This document shows, in pieces, positions 54,726 to 64,000 of a stretch of 64,000 nt of DNA. Position 1 is the stretch's first letter; each line of letters starts with the position of its first letter. The translations under genes and the position numbers were made by a program. The stretch covers positions 62,001-126,000 of the forward strand of contig NZ_AQGU01000017.1 in the NCBI RefSeq assembly GCF_014905615.1, in the 5' to 3' direction. A model generated the notes under the pieces. That model saw only the letters and a program-made list of their open reading frames with translations, had not been told where the DNA came from and searched no databases. This DNA is from Pseudoalteromonas aliena SW19 (GTDB lineage Bacteria > Pseudomonadota > Gammaproteobacteria > Enterobacterales > Alteromonadaceae).

Positions 54726-56498
54726 TTATTCTTTATGTACTTTTCGATTCATAACCTTCATAGGTATATTAATGAAACTGCTATTTAACCACTCTATTTC
54801 AAGCGGTATAGCACCATCTGCATTGGTTTCATCGCTAACATCTTTTCCTGTACCAAAATTGATTTGAGCCATTTCATTTTTATTGACATTCAAAACGACG
54901 ACTAATCGGCTTCCTTTTTTAAATAACTTACCTGTCATACGAGTATCTTTAAAAGGAATTGTTTCTACTTTACCAGCGGTAAGTAATTGTCGAGTGCTAG
55001 GATCTTTTGCATAACTAGCTCGACCAATATAATACAAAAGCTCAAAGTACTTTCCGTTAGGTGTTAACTCATAAAACGTCATACCCAAATCAAAATCTTT
55101 TTTATTAATTTTTACTTTTATTTCACCAGAAAAGCTACCGTGTACTGAAGTATCTTGTTCAAATGGAGAACTCACAAAAGTAAAACCTGTTGGGTCAGTT
55201 AGTTGTTCTTTGATAATTGGCCAATAATAGGATTCGGTATTAGTACTTGTTGTTCGATCGGCTAAATCAACAACTTGCTTCAATGAGTCTACTTTGCTGC
55301 TAATTTTTTTAGTTAATAGGTAAGTACTTTTATATTTCTTAGTACTTAAGTAAAAGCGTTGATAGTCATTATTTAGCTCTGCCAATGAATTCGCATGCTG
55401 CCAAGAATTGTCCCCCATCAGTTGATAGTTAACTTTACTTTTAACTAAATCAGGCTTTTTTTTACCTTTTAAAACATAGTCAAACCATTGAAATGCAAGT
55501 TCTGTTCGATCTAATACTGCTCTGGGATCTTTCTGATAACCATTAATTGTTTTTGATTTACTAAAAAAGTGGTTATAGGGGCCAATAACCCAGTAATGTA
55601 CAGCGTTTTTATTATATTTTAAATGTTGATTTAAATAATATAATGCGGATATATGACCATCGTCATAATAACCATTTATAGATAAGATAGGGATATTGAT
55701 TTCACTGTATTCATTTTTCCTTGGCCCCATGTCTAGCCAATAATCATCGTGAGAGGGATGATTTAAAAACTTTTGTAATAAAGGGTTTGGTGTACCTTCT
55801 ATTTTATCGATATCACGATATGAACGACCACTCAAATACCAGTCATTTATCGCTTTATTCCAATAGCCCCTATCATTGTTTATCTTATTATCTAATGTCT
55901 TGTTATTCATTACATAAAACGGCCACTGATAATTAGGCGTAATAAAAATATTATTTTCCATCGGCAAACCTTGCATCGGGTTGTTGGCAACAGAAGGTAC
56001 AATTGTTTTTAAAGCTGGATGCATATGTTTAGCTGCGGCCCATTGAGTAAACCCCAAATAACTACCGCCATACATAGCAACACGTCCGTCACTAAAGTCT
56101 TGTTTACTTATCCAGTCAATTACGTCATTAATATCTTTTGCATCATGTTCATACGGAATAATTTGGTCTGGGCTTAACCGCTTACCTCTGGTGTCAACAA
56201 CAATGCCAATATAACCGTGTTTGGCGGCATTTATTGCTGTTTTAATATGTTCCTTTACATCAGCATAAATATGAAGCTGTAAAGCTGTTGGTTGAGGCTT
56301 TTCCATACTATTGGAACGAACAATAACGGCAGAAAGTGTTGCTCCACTAGTCGTTTTTATCAATACATCAGTTTTGATGATGAAATCTTCACTATGAGTT
56401 ACTTTTTTATCTTGAGAAGACTCTGTTCCGTACGCTGTTTGCGTGAAAATAGTTATAAAGCAGTAAAGACTCAAATAGATTATATTTTTTAATATCAT
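54726..56498 (-). CDS. CocE/NonD family (S15-type) hydrolase
   Basis: A 590-residue secreted or periplasmic alpha/beta hydrolase with a signal peptide (about 1-25). The nucleophile elbow is GGSYLG (S146). GYYDDGH and GPYNHFF supply the likely aspartate and histidine. The C-terminal jelly-roll domain (about 430-580) is typical of X-Pro dipeptidyl-peptidase and CocE-type acyl hydrolases. The substrate (peptide, ester or beta-lactam-like amide) cannot be told. It is divergent from a CadC-like regulator 139 bp away, which may control it. Confidence 0.85.
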   Translation of the reverse strand: MILKNIIYLSLYCFITIFTQTAYGTESSQDKKVTHSEDFIIKTDVLIKTTSGATLSAVIVRSNSMEKPQPTALQLHIYADVKEHIKTAINAAKHGYIGIVVDTRGKRLSPDQIIPYEHDAKDINDVIDWISKQDFSDGRVAMYGGSYLGFTQWAAAKHMHPALKTIVPSVANNPMQGLPMENNIFITPNYQWPFYVMNNKTLDNKINNDRGYWNKAINDWYLSGRSYRDIDKIEGTPNPLLQKFLNHPSHDDYWLDMGPRKNEYSEINIPILSINGYYDDGHISALYYLNQHLKYNKNAVHYWVIGPYNHFFSKSKTINGYQKDPRAVLDRTELAFQWFDYVLKGKKKPDLVKSKVNYQLMGDNSWQHANSLAELNNDYQRFYLSTKKYKSTYLLTKKISSKVDSLKQVVDLADRTTSTNTESYYWPIIKEQLTDPTGFTFVSSPFEQDTSVHGSFSGEIKVKINKKDFDLGMTFYELTPNGKYFELLYYIGRASYAKDPSTRQLLTAGKVETIPFKDTRMTGKLFKKGSRLVVVLNVNKNEMAQINFGTGKDVSDETNADGAIPLEIEWLNSSFINIPMKVMNRKVHKE

Positions 56499-56637
56499 TA
56501 TGTAGTCAATGTGTTATTAAAGAGAATTGAACAATATCTAAAAAATAAAATAGAGTCGTGATTTGTCGATGATTAATGATGATTAGTTGTGATTTAAGGT
56601 ATAATTCTATTTAACAATTAAACTAAGATATTTTTGA

Positions 56638-58653
56638 ATGGCTGATATAACATACAAAATCAATGACATAATATTTTCAGAGGTAGAACAGACACTTTCT
56701 TTCGAAAAACACACCATTGAGCTTGAAGTTAGAGAGTCAGGAGTTTTAGCCTATTTTTGCAAGCATGCTAATCAACAGATCACCCGAAATGAATTAATTG
56801 ATAACGTATGGCATGGACAAATTGTTACCGATAATGCAGTAAATCGGGTTATTACTAAGCTAAGAAAAGCACTCGGTGATGACGCAAAAAATTCAAAATT
56901 CATTCAAACTTTGCCGCGTATAGGTTATAAATTAATTGCTACTACAAATTTGATCGAGCCAAGTAAACTTGAAAGCACAGACTTAAGTCAACCGTCATAC
57001 AAATGGAAAGTAGCCACTTTTTTTCTGCTAATAGCCGCGACTTATTTAGTATTAGTATTTAACACACCAGAGATTAAACCACTAAAAACTGTTACGGCAT
57101 TAACACGAGATGCAGGGTTAGAAAGTGATGCTGTTATATCTCCTAACGGTAAATTTTTAAGTTACAGCAGCCGAAATAAGGGATGGAAAAAACTTGTTAT
57201 TAAGAATACAGCCACAGGCGCTATTTCTCAGCTAAATAATAATGCAGGCGATGCGAGTTCTGCAACTTGGTCAGCAGATAGCACTAATATTATTTATATG
57301 TATAACAATCGTGCTGTTTGCCAAATTAAACGAGTATTTCTATTGGACAACGCAATAAGCAGGGAAGAGGTTATACATAATTGTCCAATTGGCAGCTATG
57401 GTCGAGTGTCATATAATCATAACAATTCGAAAATTGTCTACAGTGAAAGAAGAACGCCTGAGCAGCCTTATTTATTATACACATTGGATATTCAGAGCGG
57501 TTATAAACAAAAGTTAAATCAACCTCCTCCTTTCAATGCAGGGCACATTTTTTTTGATTTACATCCAAATGAAGACAAATTACTACTTTCGACTCCTGAC
57601 GAGCAGCAATGGCACGCTTTTTACCTGCTGGACTTAAAAGAAAATACTTCTACTTATTTATTTAAAAAAGACGAATATATTTGCTGTGCGATTTTCAATC
57701 ATACAGGCAATAAAATTGTGGTGATGGGCCCTTACCCTAATCAGAGTTTGGTTGAAACGGACTTTACAGGTAATAACACTACAAAAATTATAAATAGTAC
57801 TCATCTTATAAGTCCAGTCAGCCGTATAAATAACAGTACGGACTATATCTACAGCGGTAGCCTGCTTAACTTTGATATAAGCTTTTATGATGAAAAGTTA
57901 AAAACCAGTGTGGCTGTTATTGATTCTTCTGTTGTTGACCGATTACCCAATATTTCAAATGATAATCAACAGCTAGCCTATATATCGAGAGAGGCGAATA
58001 CAGCGCAAGTTTGGCTTTACAACGTTAATAATCACTCTAGAAGCCAAATATCTCAGTTTACTGATCACCAGCATTATCAAGATCTACTATTTTCCCCTGA
58101 TAATATAAAGTTAAGTTTGTTAATGCCTTATGGCATAAAGCTGTTAAATATAAGTACTAGAGAAGCTCAACTCGTAAAAATTCCACAACAAGTGGCTCGG
58201 GGAATGTCATGGTTTGATGAAACTACTTTGGCTTTTAGCCTAAAAGTTGAAGACAAATGGCGAGTTCACCATTACTCTATTATTACTGAAGAAATCACTT
58301 TAATTGATGAAGATTGGGCATATATTAAATACAGTAAAAATCCAAAAGAAACAGCGTTTATATCTCAAAATAACGAGCTTTATATTAACGAGAATCGTAT
58401 TAATTTGGCAAAGTTTAATATGATTGATTACACCCGTATCTTTAATTTCCAAGTGAAAGACGATCACCTGTACTACCTCGATAATTTATCCAACTCATTG
58501 AATGTTATTAAAATGAATTTAACAAACCAACAACAAGAATCATTGTTAGAAAATGTATACCCTACTAAATTAACTATTGTAGAAAACGGGGTTTATTATA
58601 CTCATATGAAAAGCCATAGCAGCGATATATTTAGAACACTAAATCAAGACTAA
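56638..58653 (+). CDS. CadC-like winged-helix regulator with beta-propeller sensor
   Basis: A 671-residue one-component membrane regulator. The N-terminal OmpR/PhoB-type winged helix (about 5-102) contains the recognition region TDNAVNRVITKLRKALGDD and ends FIQTLPRIGYKLI. One membrane helix lies at about 123-141. The periplasmic part (about 155-660) is made of TolB/PD40-like propeller repeats (ISPNGKFLSYSSRN, ATWSADSTNIIYM, LHPNEDKLLLSTPD). CadC-type proteins bind promoters directly from the membrane. Divergence from the hydrolase gene suggests local control, an inference. A TATAAT (56600-56605) is a possible -10. Confidence 0.87.
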   Translation: MADITYKINDIIFSEVEQTLSFEKHTIELEVRESGVLAYFCKHANQQITRNELIDNVWHGQIVTDNAVNRVITKLRKALGDDAKNSKFIQTLPRIGYKLIATTNLIEPSKLESTDLSQPSYKWKVATFFLLIAATYLVLVFNTPEIKPLKTVTALTRDAGLESDAVISPNGKFLSYSSRNKGWKKLVIKNTATGAISQLNNNAGDASSATWSADSTNIIYMYNNRAVCQIKRVFLLDNAISREEVIHNCPIGSYGRVSYNHNNSKIVYSERRTPEQPYLLYTLDIQSGYKQKLNQPPPFNAGHIFFDLHPNEDKLLLSTPDEQQWHAFYLLDLKENTSTYLFKKDEYICCAIFNHTGNKIVVMGPYPNQSLVETDFTGNNTTKIINSTHLISPVSRINNSTDYIYSGSLLNFDISFYDEKLKTSVAVIDSSVVDRLPNISNDNQQLAYISREANTAQVWLYNVNNHSRSQISQFTDHQHYQDLLFSPDNIKLSLLMPYGIKLLNISTREAQLVKIPQQVARGMSWFDETTLAFSLKVEDKWRVHHYSIITEEITLIDEDWAYIKYSKNPKETAFISQNNELYINENRINLAKFNMIDYTRIFNFQVKDDHLYYLDNLSNSLNVIKMNLTNQQQESLLENVYPTKLTIVENGVYYTHMKSHSSDIFRTLNQD

Positions 58654-59226
58654 AACAACAAACTAAACAAGACAGTCACTCTAATTGAACAAACAAAGCT
58701 ATTTCACTTTTTAGGTTAAGAACTGATCTTTTACTACTGGGCTACTTTTATTTCATCCATTAATGAAATCATTAACCCTTAAACCTGAGCTATGGGCATG
58801 AAAATGGCTGCATGCTGCAGTTTTTACTACGTAGTTTAAACTTTATGCAAGCAGCTTTCGCAGTTACTGCTATTCACTCTGTTTTTTTAGCTTAATTTTT
58901 CACCGTAACTTGCTTGAGATGACGGTCTGCCAACTACGCCATGAAATACGCGCGTAAATTGCGTGGTGAGTGTTAACCTGTTTGCGGGGAAACATTGACT
59001 CTTTCTAATAAGGATAAATGTGTACTTTCAATATACCCTTTTTTGCACAGGTTAAACGCTGTTTGATACTGTTATGGTCTGATTATTTTGATGTTTTTGC
59101 CGTTTAAACTTTAATGAAGTTTAAATCCATATACACCATATGGCTGATTATAACTGCGCAAGCGCAGTCGACAATACAAAGTATCTTTACAAGCATAAGT
59201 AACTTATATTTATCCCTCTCTTTGCA
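58654..59226. other. Gene-free stretch upstream of the decarboxylase
   Basis: About 570 bp without a credible gene. It has a small palindrome CTGCGC aa GCGCAG at 59153-59166 but no recognisable promoter or riboswitch. The decarboxylase promoter must lie in the right part. Confidence 0.5.
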
Positions 59227-59331
59227 GTGCTCATAAGACTTCCAATAGAACATTATCAAAGTATTAATTTCACAACGCTCACTCCTTTGGTTATGCTACT
59301 GAGTATTATAAATTATATTGCGAAACCCCCT

Positions 59332-61242
59332 ATGCTACCGATACTTCGTATCTTGTTAATTGAGCAAGATCCAATCACCCTAAAAGAGCTTTCAACGAAT
59401 CTGTCAAAAACAATTCCTAATTTTGAGCGAGACGATATTCATATTGATATTGTTGAGCGTCTTGAGCTAAAACACGCGTTGGAAAGTGTAGTAGAAGATG
59501 GTGATATTCAAGCGGTTGTACTCAGCTGGGATTTGCAAAATAAGGTTGGCGAACGAACTTACAGTCGCTTTATCGAGCAATTAAAGGCAATTCGTCTTGA
59601 GTTGCCGGTTTATGTTATTGGCGACGACACTAAAGGGCTGGAAATTGTTAACGAGTCAGAAGAAATTGAGTCGTTCTTCTTTAAAGACGAAGTAATTTCT
59701 GATCCAGAAGCAATTTTAGGTTATATGATCAACGACTTTGACGACCGTTCAGAAACGCCATTTTGGACAGCGTATCGCCGTTATGTTGGCGAGTCGAACG
59801 ATTCATGGCACACACCAGGTCACAGCGGTGGCTCTAGCTTTAGAAACTCTCCTTACATTAAAGATTTTTATCAGTTTTATGGCCGCAATGTATTTGTTGG
59901 CGACCTGTCGGTGTCGGTTGATTCGTTAGGTTCATTGTCAGACAGCACCAATACTATTGGTCGGGCTCAAGAATCAGCAGCGGCAACATTTGAGGTTAAA
60001 CATACCTATTTCGTTACAAATGGGTCGTCGACCTCAAATAAAATCATCTTGCAGACACTGCTTCGCAAAGGCGATAAAGTGATCATCGACCGCAATTGTC
60101 ATAAATCGGTGCACTATGGCATCTTGCAATCAGCGAGTTTACCTATTTATTTGTCGAGTATTTTAAATCCTAAATATGGGATCTTCGCGCCACCGTCGTT
60201 GGCCGACATAAAACAGACGATTGAGAAGAATACCGATGCAAAATTACTGGTTCTTACCGGTTGTACCTACGATGGCCTACTGAGCGATCTGAAACAAGTG
60301 GTCGACTTTGCCCATCAACATGGTATTAAAGTGTTTATTGACGAAGCGTGGTTTGCTTACTCTTTGTTTCACCCGAGCTTACGCTATTACTCTGCTATTC
60401 ATGCAGGGGCAGACTATATCACCCACTCAGCGCATAAAGTGGTATCGGCGTTTTCTCAAGCGTCTTATATTCATGTTAACGATCCTGACTTTGATGCCGA
60501 TTTCTTTCGAGAGATTTACAGTATCTATGCCAGCACATCGCCAAAATATCAGCTTATTGCGTCCCTTGACGTATGCCAAAAGCAATTGGAAATGGAAGGC
60601 TACAAGTTGCTTAATGCCTTGTTGAATCATGTGGAAGAATTTAAACAACAAATGGCCTCGCTCAAGCAAATTAAAGTGCTAGGTAAGCAAGATTTTATGG
60701 AAATATTTCCACACTTTAGCGGTGATAACATGGGCCACGATCCGCTAAAAATTCTTATCGACATTAGCGAATTGCCTTATTCATTAAAGGATATTCATAA
60801 ATATTTACTGGACGAAATTGGTCTAGAAATAGAAAAATACACTCACAGCACTATTTTAGTTTTGCTGACCCTTGGCGGCACGCGTTCAAAAATAATTCGT
60901 TTGTACAATGCGCTGAAAAAACTCGACAGCGGTAAGGTAAAGTTATCAACATCAACGCGCAGAGCCCGCTTACCAGAAAACTTACCAGCGATAGACTTGG
61001 CGTGTATTCCAAGCGATGCTTTTTATGGTGAGCGCGAATCTGTGCCCATCGCTAAAAGTAACAACCGTATTTGCGCCGGTTTAGTTACCCCTTACCCGCC
61101 AGGCATTCCTCTTTTGGTACCAGGCCAGCATATCACTGAGGATCATATTGAATACCTCAAAGAGTTAGCGGGACAAGGCCTGACTATCCAAGGCAGTTTC
61201 GATGGCGAAATTTACGTTCTTAAAGACAAGGTTAAGAAGTAA
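59332..61242 (+). CDS. Orn/Lys/Arg decarboxylase family protein
   Basis: A PLP-dependent basic amino-acid decarboxylase. It has an N-terminal response-regulator-like wing domain (ILRILLIEQDPITLKEL), then the fold type I core: WHTPGHSGGSSF, VTNGSSTSNKIIL, DRNCHKSVHYGIL, GCTYDGLLSDL, FIDEAWFAY and the PLP lysine in THSAHKVVSAFSQAS. It keeps PPGIPLLVPGQ near the C-terminus. At about 636 residues it is shorter than AdiA, SpeC or CadA (710-755). The start is uncertain: a GTG at 59227 and an ATG at 59293 are in frame, but residues before MLPILRILL have no family match and no start has a clear Shine-Dalgarno. By eye it is richer in GC than the genes to its left, a possible sign of transfer. The exact substrate is unresolved. 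Confidence 0.82.
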   Translation: MLPILRILLIEQDPITLKELSTNLSKTIPNFERDDIHIDIVERLELKHALESVVEDGDIQAVVLSWDLQNKVGERTYSRFIEQLKAIRLELPVYVIGDDTKGLEIVNESEEIESFFFKDEVISDPEAILGYMINDFDDRSETPFWTAYRRYVGESNDSWHTPGHSGGSSFRNSPYIKDFYQFYGRNVFVGDLSVSVDSLGSLSDSTNTIGRAQESAAATFEVKHTYFVTNGSSTSNKIILQTLLRKGDKVIIDRNCHKSVHYGILQSASLPIYLSSILNPKYGIFAPPSLADIKQTIEKNTDAKLLVLTGCTYDGLLSDLKQVVDFAHQHGIKVFIDEAWFAYSLFHPSLRYYSAIHAGADYITHSAHKVVSAFSQASYIHVNDPDFDADFFREIYSIYASTSPKYQLIASLDVCQKQLEMEGYKLLNALLNHVEEFKQQMASLKQIKVLGKQDFMEIFPHFSGDNMGHDPLKILIDISELPYSLKDIHKYLLDEIGLEIEKYTHSTILVLLTLGGTRSKIIRLYNALKKLDSGKVKLSTSTRRARLPENLPAIDLACIPSDAFYGERESVPIAKSNNRICAGLVTPYPPGIPLLVPGQHITEDHIEYLKELAGQGLTIQGSFDGEIYVLKDKVKK

Positions 61243-61273
61243 AGGTATCCTGTAATACAGTCACGGTTTTCTT

Positions 61274-61310
61274 ACTGAGCTGTGTCGTAAGACACTGCTC
61301 AGTATTTTTC
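61274..61310 (+). terminator. Intrinsic terminator between the decarboxylase gene and the CRISPR array
   Basis: Stem ACTGAGC-T-GTGTC / GACAC-T-GCTCAGT with a four-base GTAA loop and one T-T mismatch, followed by ATTTTTC. Its T-run includes the first bases of the first CRISPR repeat. Confidence 0.8.
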
Positions 61311-64000
61311 TAAGCTGCCTGTGTGGCAGTGAACTTGGTGTCAGCAAACTAAAAGTAACCGTAGTTTTTCTAAGCTGCCTGTGCGGCAGTGAACATTCAG
61401 GAAAGCCCGTCTCGCTCGTTATTGCGTTTCTAAGCTGCCTGTACGGCAGTGAACTGACCTATTAGGCATATCTGATAGGCAGGTCATTTCTAAGCTGCCT
61501 GTGCGGCAGTGAACTTGTCTTCCAATCTTTAAAAACAAGCGAGTAATTTCTAAGCTGCCTGTGCGGCAGTGAACCCGTTGATTCTGTAGAGTCTTTATAT
61601 GCTTCATTTCTAAGCTGCCTGTGCGGCAGTGAACAAAACACTGTTTCGAACTTCCTGAGGGATAAATTTCTAAGCTGCCTGTGCGGCAGTGAACAAGCGC
61701 TACTCACAAAAGTAAAATGTTCAACTTTTCTAAGCTGCCTGTGCGGCAGTGAACACAAATATAACGGTAATTTGTTGCAACTATCATTTCTAAGCTGCCT
61801 GTGCGGCAGTGAACCTTCAACGTCAGCACCGGTAGAGAAATCATTATTTCTAAGCTGCCTGTGCGGCAGTGAACGAATCCTCATTGGCCAAACAGCGGTT
61901 GATAAATTTCTAAGCTGCCTGTGCGGCAGTGAACAAAATGGAAAAATGGCGCGTATGTACGAAAAATTTCTAAGCTGCCTGTGCGGCAGTGAACAAGTAT
62001 CTTTGATCGGTCAGTCTGACGCTAATTTTCTAAGCTGCCTGTGCGGCAGTGAATCCTCAGGAACTGGAGTAGCAAGAGCTAAAAAATTTCTAAGCTGCCT
62101 GTGCGGCAGTGAACTCTGTGGTCAGTGTCGAACGAAACTAATTAAATTTCTAAGCTGCCTGTGCGGCAGTGAACCTTTAAAATGCTTCTTAACTTCATGG
62201 TCAACTTTTCTAAGCTGCCTGTGCGGCAGTGAACGCTTATATTTTGGTGAATTAACATTATCAAGTTTTCTAAGCTGCCTGTGCGGCAGTGAACCACCAC
62301 TTACAACCGCTCAACTAGCTACTTTCTTTCTAAGCTGCCTGTGCGGCAGTGAACTAGGTAAACATAACCACAATGATTGTTTTAAATTTCTAAGCTGCCT
62401 GTGCGGCAGTGAACGTTGGCCCTGATCTAGGAAGCACTACAACAGATTTCTAAGCTGCCTGTGCGGCAGTGAACCTTGATCGGCATTTTGCATCACTAAA
62501 TTGTTATTTCTAAGCTGCCTGTGCGGCAGTGAACTGTTTCTATAACTTGAAACATGCTCGCATCAATTTCTAAGCTGCCTGTGCGGCAGTGAACACACAA
62601 TCTTTGGTTTTGACACTGCATTAAAATTTCTAAGCTGCCTGTGCGGCAGTGAACGCGGCAAAGGTGCAATCAAAACGCATATTCAATTTCTAAGCTGCCT
62701 GTGCGGCAGTGAACTGATGGGGCTGAGTTAAAATCACTTGTGGACATTTCTAAGCTGCCTGTGCGGCAGTGAACAAGTGATTCTAGTGTTGCGTTTATCT
62801 CCCCGTTTTCTAAGCTGCCTGTGCGGCAGTGAACTACAAAGCACTGCAAACAGCTCAGAGTGTAAATTTCTAAGCTGCCTGTGCGGCAGTGAACAGTAAG
62901 TTATGTTTCCAAAACCATCTTCCACATTTCTAAGCTGCCTGTGCGGCAGTGAACATTCTCAGTGTGATGAAATTGTAACGAGAATATTTCTAAGCTGCCT
63001 GTGCGGCAGTGAACTGGAAATGGACAACATATACGAAATTATAGAATTTCTAAGCTGCCTGTGCGGCAGTGAACAATAACATGTCGGTTTTAAACGTTAG
63101 CCAATTTTTCTAAGCTGCCTGTGCGGCAGTGAACGTGAGACGGTTAATGTGCTTGCAAATGATAAATTTCTAAGCTGCCTGTGCGGCAGTGAACTTAAAT
63201 TCACAAAAGCAATTGAATTAACAAGTTTTCTAAGCTGCCTGTGCGGCAGTGAACATTCACATCTACCAACATCTAGAACAATGAAATTTCTAAGCTGCCT
63301 GTGCGGCAGTGAACTAGAATCTATAGCGTCACCTTCACTTAATAAATTTCTAAGCTGCCTGTGCGGCAGTGAACTTGTCATGGCTGAGAAGGCGTTGTTG
63401 TCTATGTTTCTAAGCTGCCTGTGCGGCAGTGAACATCGGGTCTAACATAGATAGATGCATCCATTATTTCTAAGCTGCCTGTGCGGCAGTGAACGATCCA
63501 TTGTTGGGCAATCAAAAGTAAGGTTTTTTCTAAGCTGCCTGTGCGGCAGTGAACATTTAAAAGCGGCTGAAAAGTGGACGTTTGCATTTCTAAGCTGCCT
63601 GTGCGGCAGTGAACGAATGGCATTATCAAAAGCTTGTCGAGAACAATTTCTAAGCTGCCTGTGCGGCAGTGAACAAACCAGAAAGAGTTGCAGGCATACC
63701 ACCAGTTTTCTAAGCTGCCTGTGCGGCAGTGAACATGACCGCTCTTATGAGCGGTTTTTTCTTTTATTTCTAAGCTGCCTGTGCGGCAGTGAACCTTCCT
63801 GAAGGATAATTGTTTTTAACGTAGAATTTCTAAGCTGCCTGTGCGGCAGTGAACAGAGATACGACATTATGGCGGGGTTGGCTGTTTTTCTAAGCTGCCT
63901 GTGCGGCAGTGAACCAACCCTTAACTTATCCCAGCATTGCTTTCACTTTCTAAGCTGCCTGTGCGGCAGTGAACTCTGACGTAAGGGTTAGAAACTCAGT
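61307..64000 (-). CRISPR. Type I-F CRISPR array, 45 repeats in window, continues past the right edge
   Basis: 45 repeats of 28 bp start every 60 bp from 61307 to 63947, separated by 44 complete 32-bp spacers; 26 bp after the last repeat are either a further spacer or leader. On the minus strand the repeat begins GTTCACTGCC and ends CTTAGAAA with the CTGCC / GGCAG stem, the type I-F (Ypest/Pseudomonas-type) repeat. Three repeats have one change each: 61307 (first in window), 61427 and 62027. The two variants at the left mark the old, leader-distal end, which with the repeat orientation means transcription on the minus strand and a leader to the right of the window. No two spacers look alike. 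No cas gene is in the window; they may lie beyond the right edge. All open frames here (SLPHRQLRN, FLSCLCGSE repeats) are artefacts. Confidence 0.98.

Noticed and set aside
61419-63802. Open frames in the CRISPR array with SLPHRQLRN or FLSCLCGSE repeats
   Set aside because: They are the 28-bp repeat read in different frames; spacers provide the variable parts.
63975-64000. CRISPR leader at the right edge
   Set aside because: Only 26 bases are visible, fewer than one spacer, so leader and spacer cannot be told apart.

Overview
The window looks like a chromosomal segment of a marine gammaproteobacterium, most likely Pseudoalteromonas or a close Alteromonadales relative. The reasons are low GC, the conserved syd/queF/truC/yqcC/csrB neighbourhood, the rsxABCDGE-nth operon, large tandem tRNA arrays and short MITE-like repeats. 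The genus is an inference; no rRNA is present to fix it.

Layout. 1-9 kb: the 3' part of mltD, then a flavodoxin-truC-yqcC operon, a DUF3549-DUF3301 pair, and a minus-strand CsrB-family small RNA (about 4509-5090, close to 30 GGA motifs) with an intrinsic terminator and an upstream UvrY/GacA-type box. A GNAT acetyltransferase, DUF2789, DUF2310, syd and queF follow. 9-18 kb: a nested MITE, a cyclophilin lipoprotein, tamB-tamA, an RraB-family gene and radD. 18-31 kb: a TonB receptor with an operator-like inverted repeat, polB and dinG diverging from a shared LexA box, a TauE/SafE permease, priC, a ComFB-like gene, ybaM, a VRR-NUC/DEDDh nuclease fusion and gloA. 31-36 kb: a YbiI-type zinc-finger gene, 78 perfect copies of an 8-bp repeat, an Ala-Glu-Glu-Glu tRNA operon with a decayed tRNA-Glu, and an array of 11 tRNA-Val genes mixed with four tRNA-like pseudogenes. 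36-44 kb: a second nested MITE, a PspB-like gene, a conserved unknown, two methyltransferases, uvrB and a MATE pump, then a 1-kb gene-free stretch holding inverted DnaA boxes. 44-54.6 kb: four tRNA-Asn genes, a degenerate GGDEF-EAL membrane protein, rsxABCDGE, nth, an M23 lipoprotein and a second, broken nth 3' end. 54.7-64 kb: a CocE-type hydrolase divergent from a CadC-like regulator, an Orn/Lys/Arg decarboxylase and a type I-F CRISPR array (45 repeats visible, running off the right edge; no cas gene in the window).

How the parts relate. Several genes converge on RNA turnover and the Csr system: csrB, a protein with the degenerate GGDEF-EAL layout of CsrD/LapD, and an RNase E-inhibitor-family gene. 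DNA repair is well represented (radD, polB, dinG, priC, uvrB, nth, the nuclease fusion), with visible SOS control at polB/dinG. The most unusual structure lies in the repeat-rich tRNA regions: chimeric tRNA-Val genes with mismatched acceptor stems, conserved tRNA-like pseudogenes, and the octamer array.
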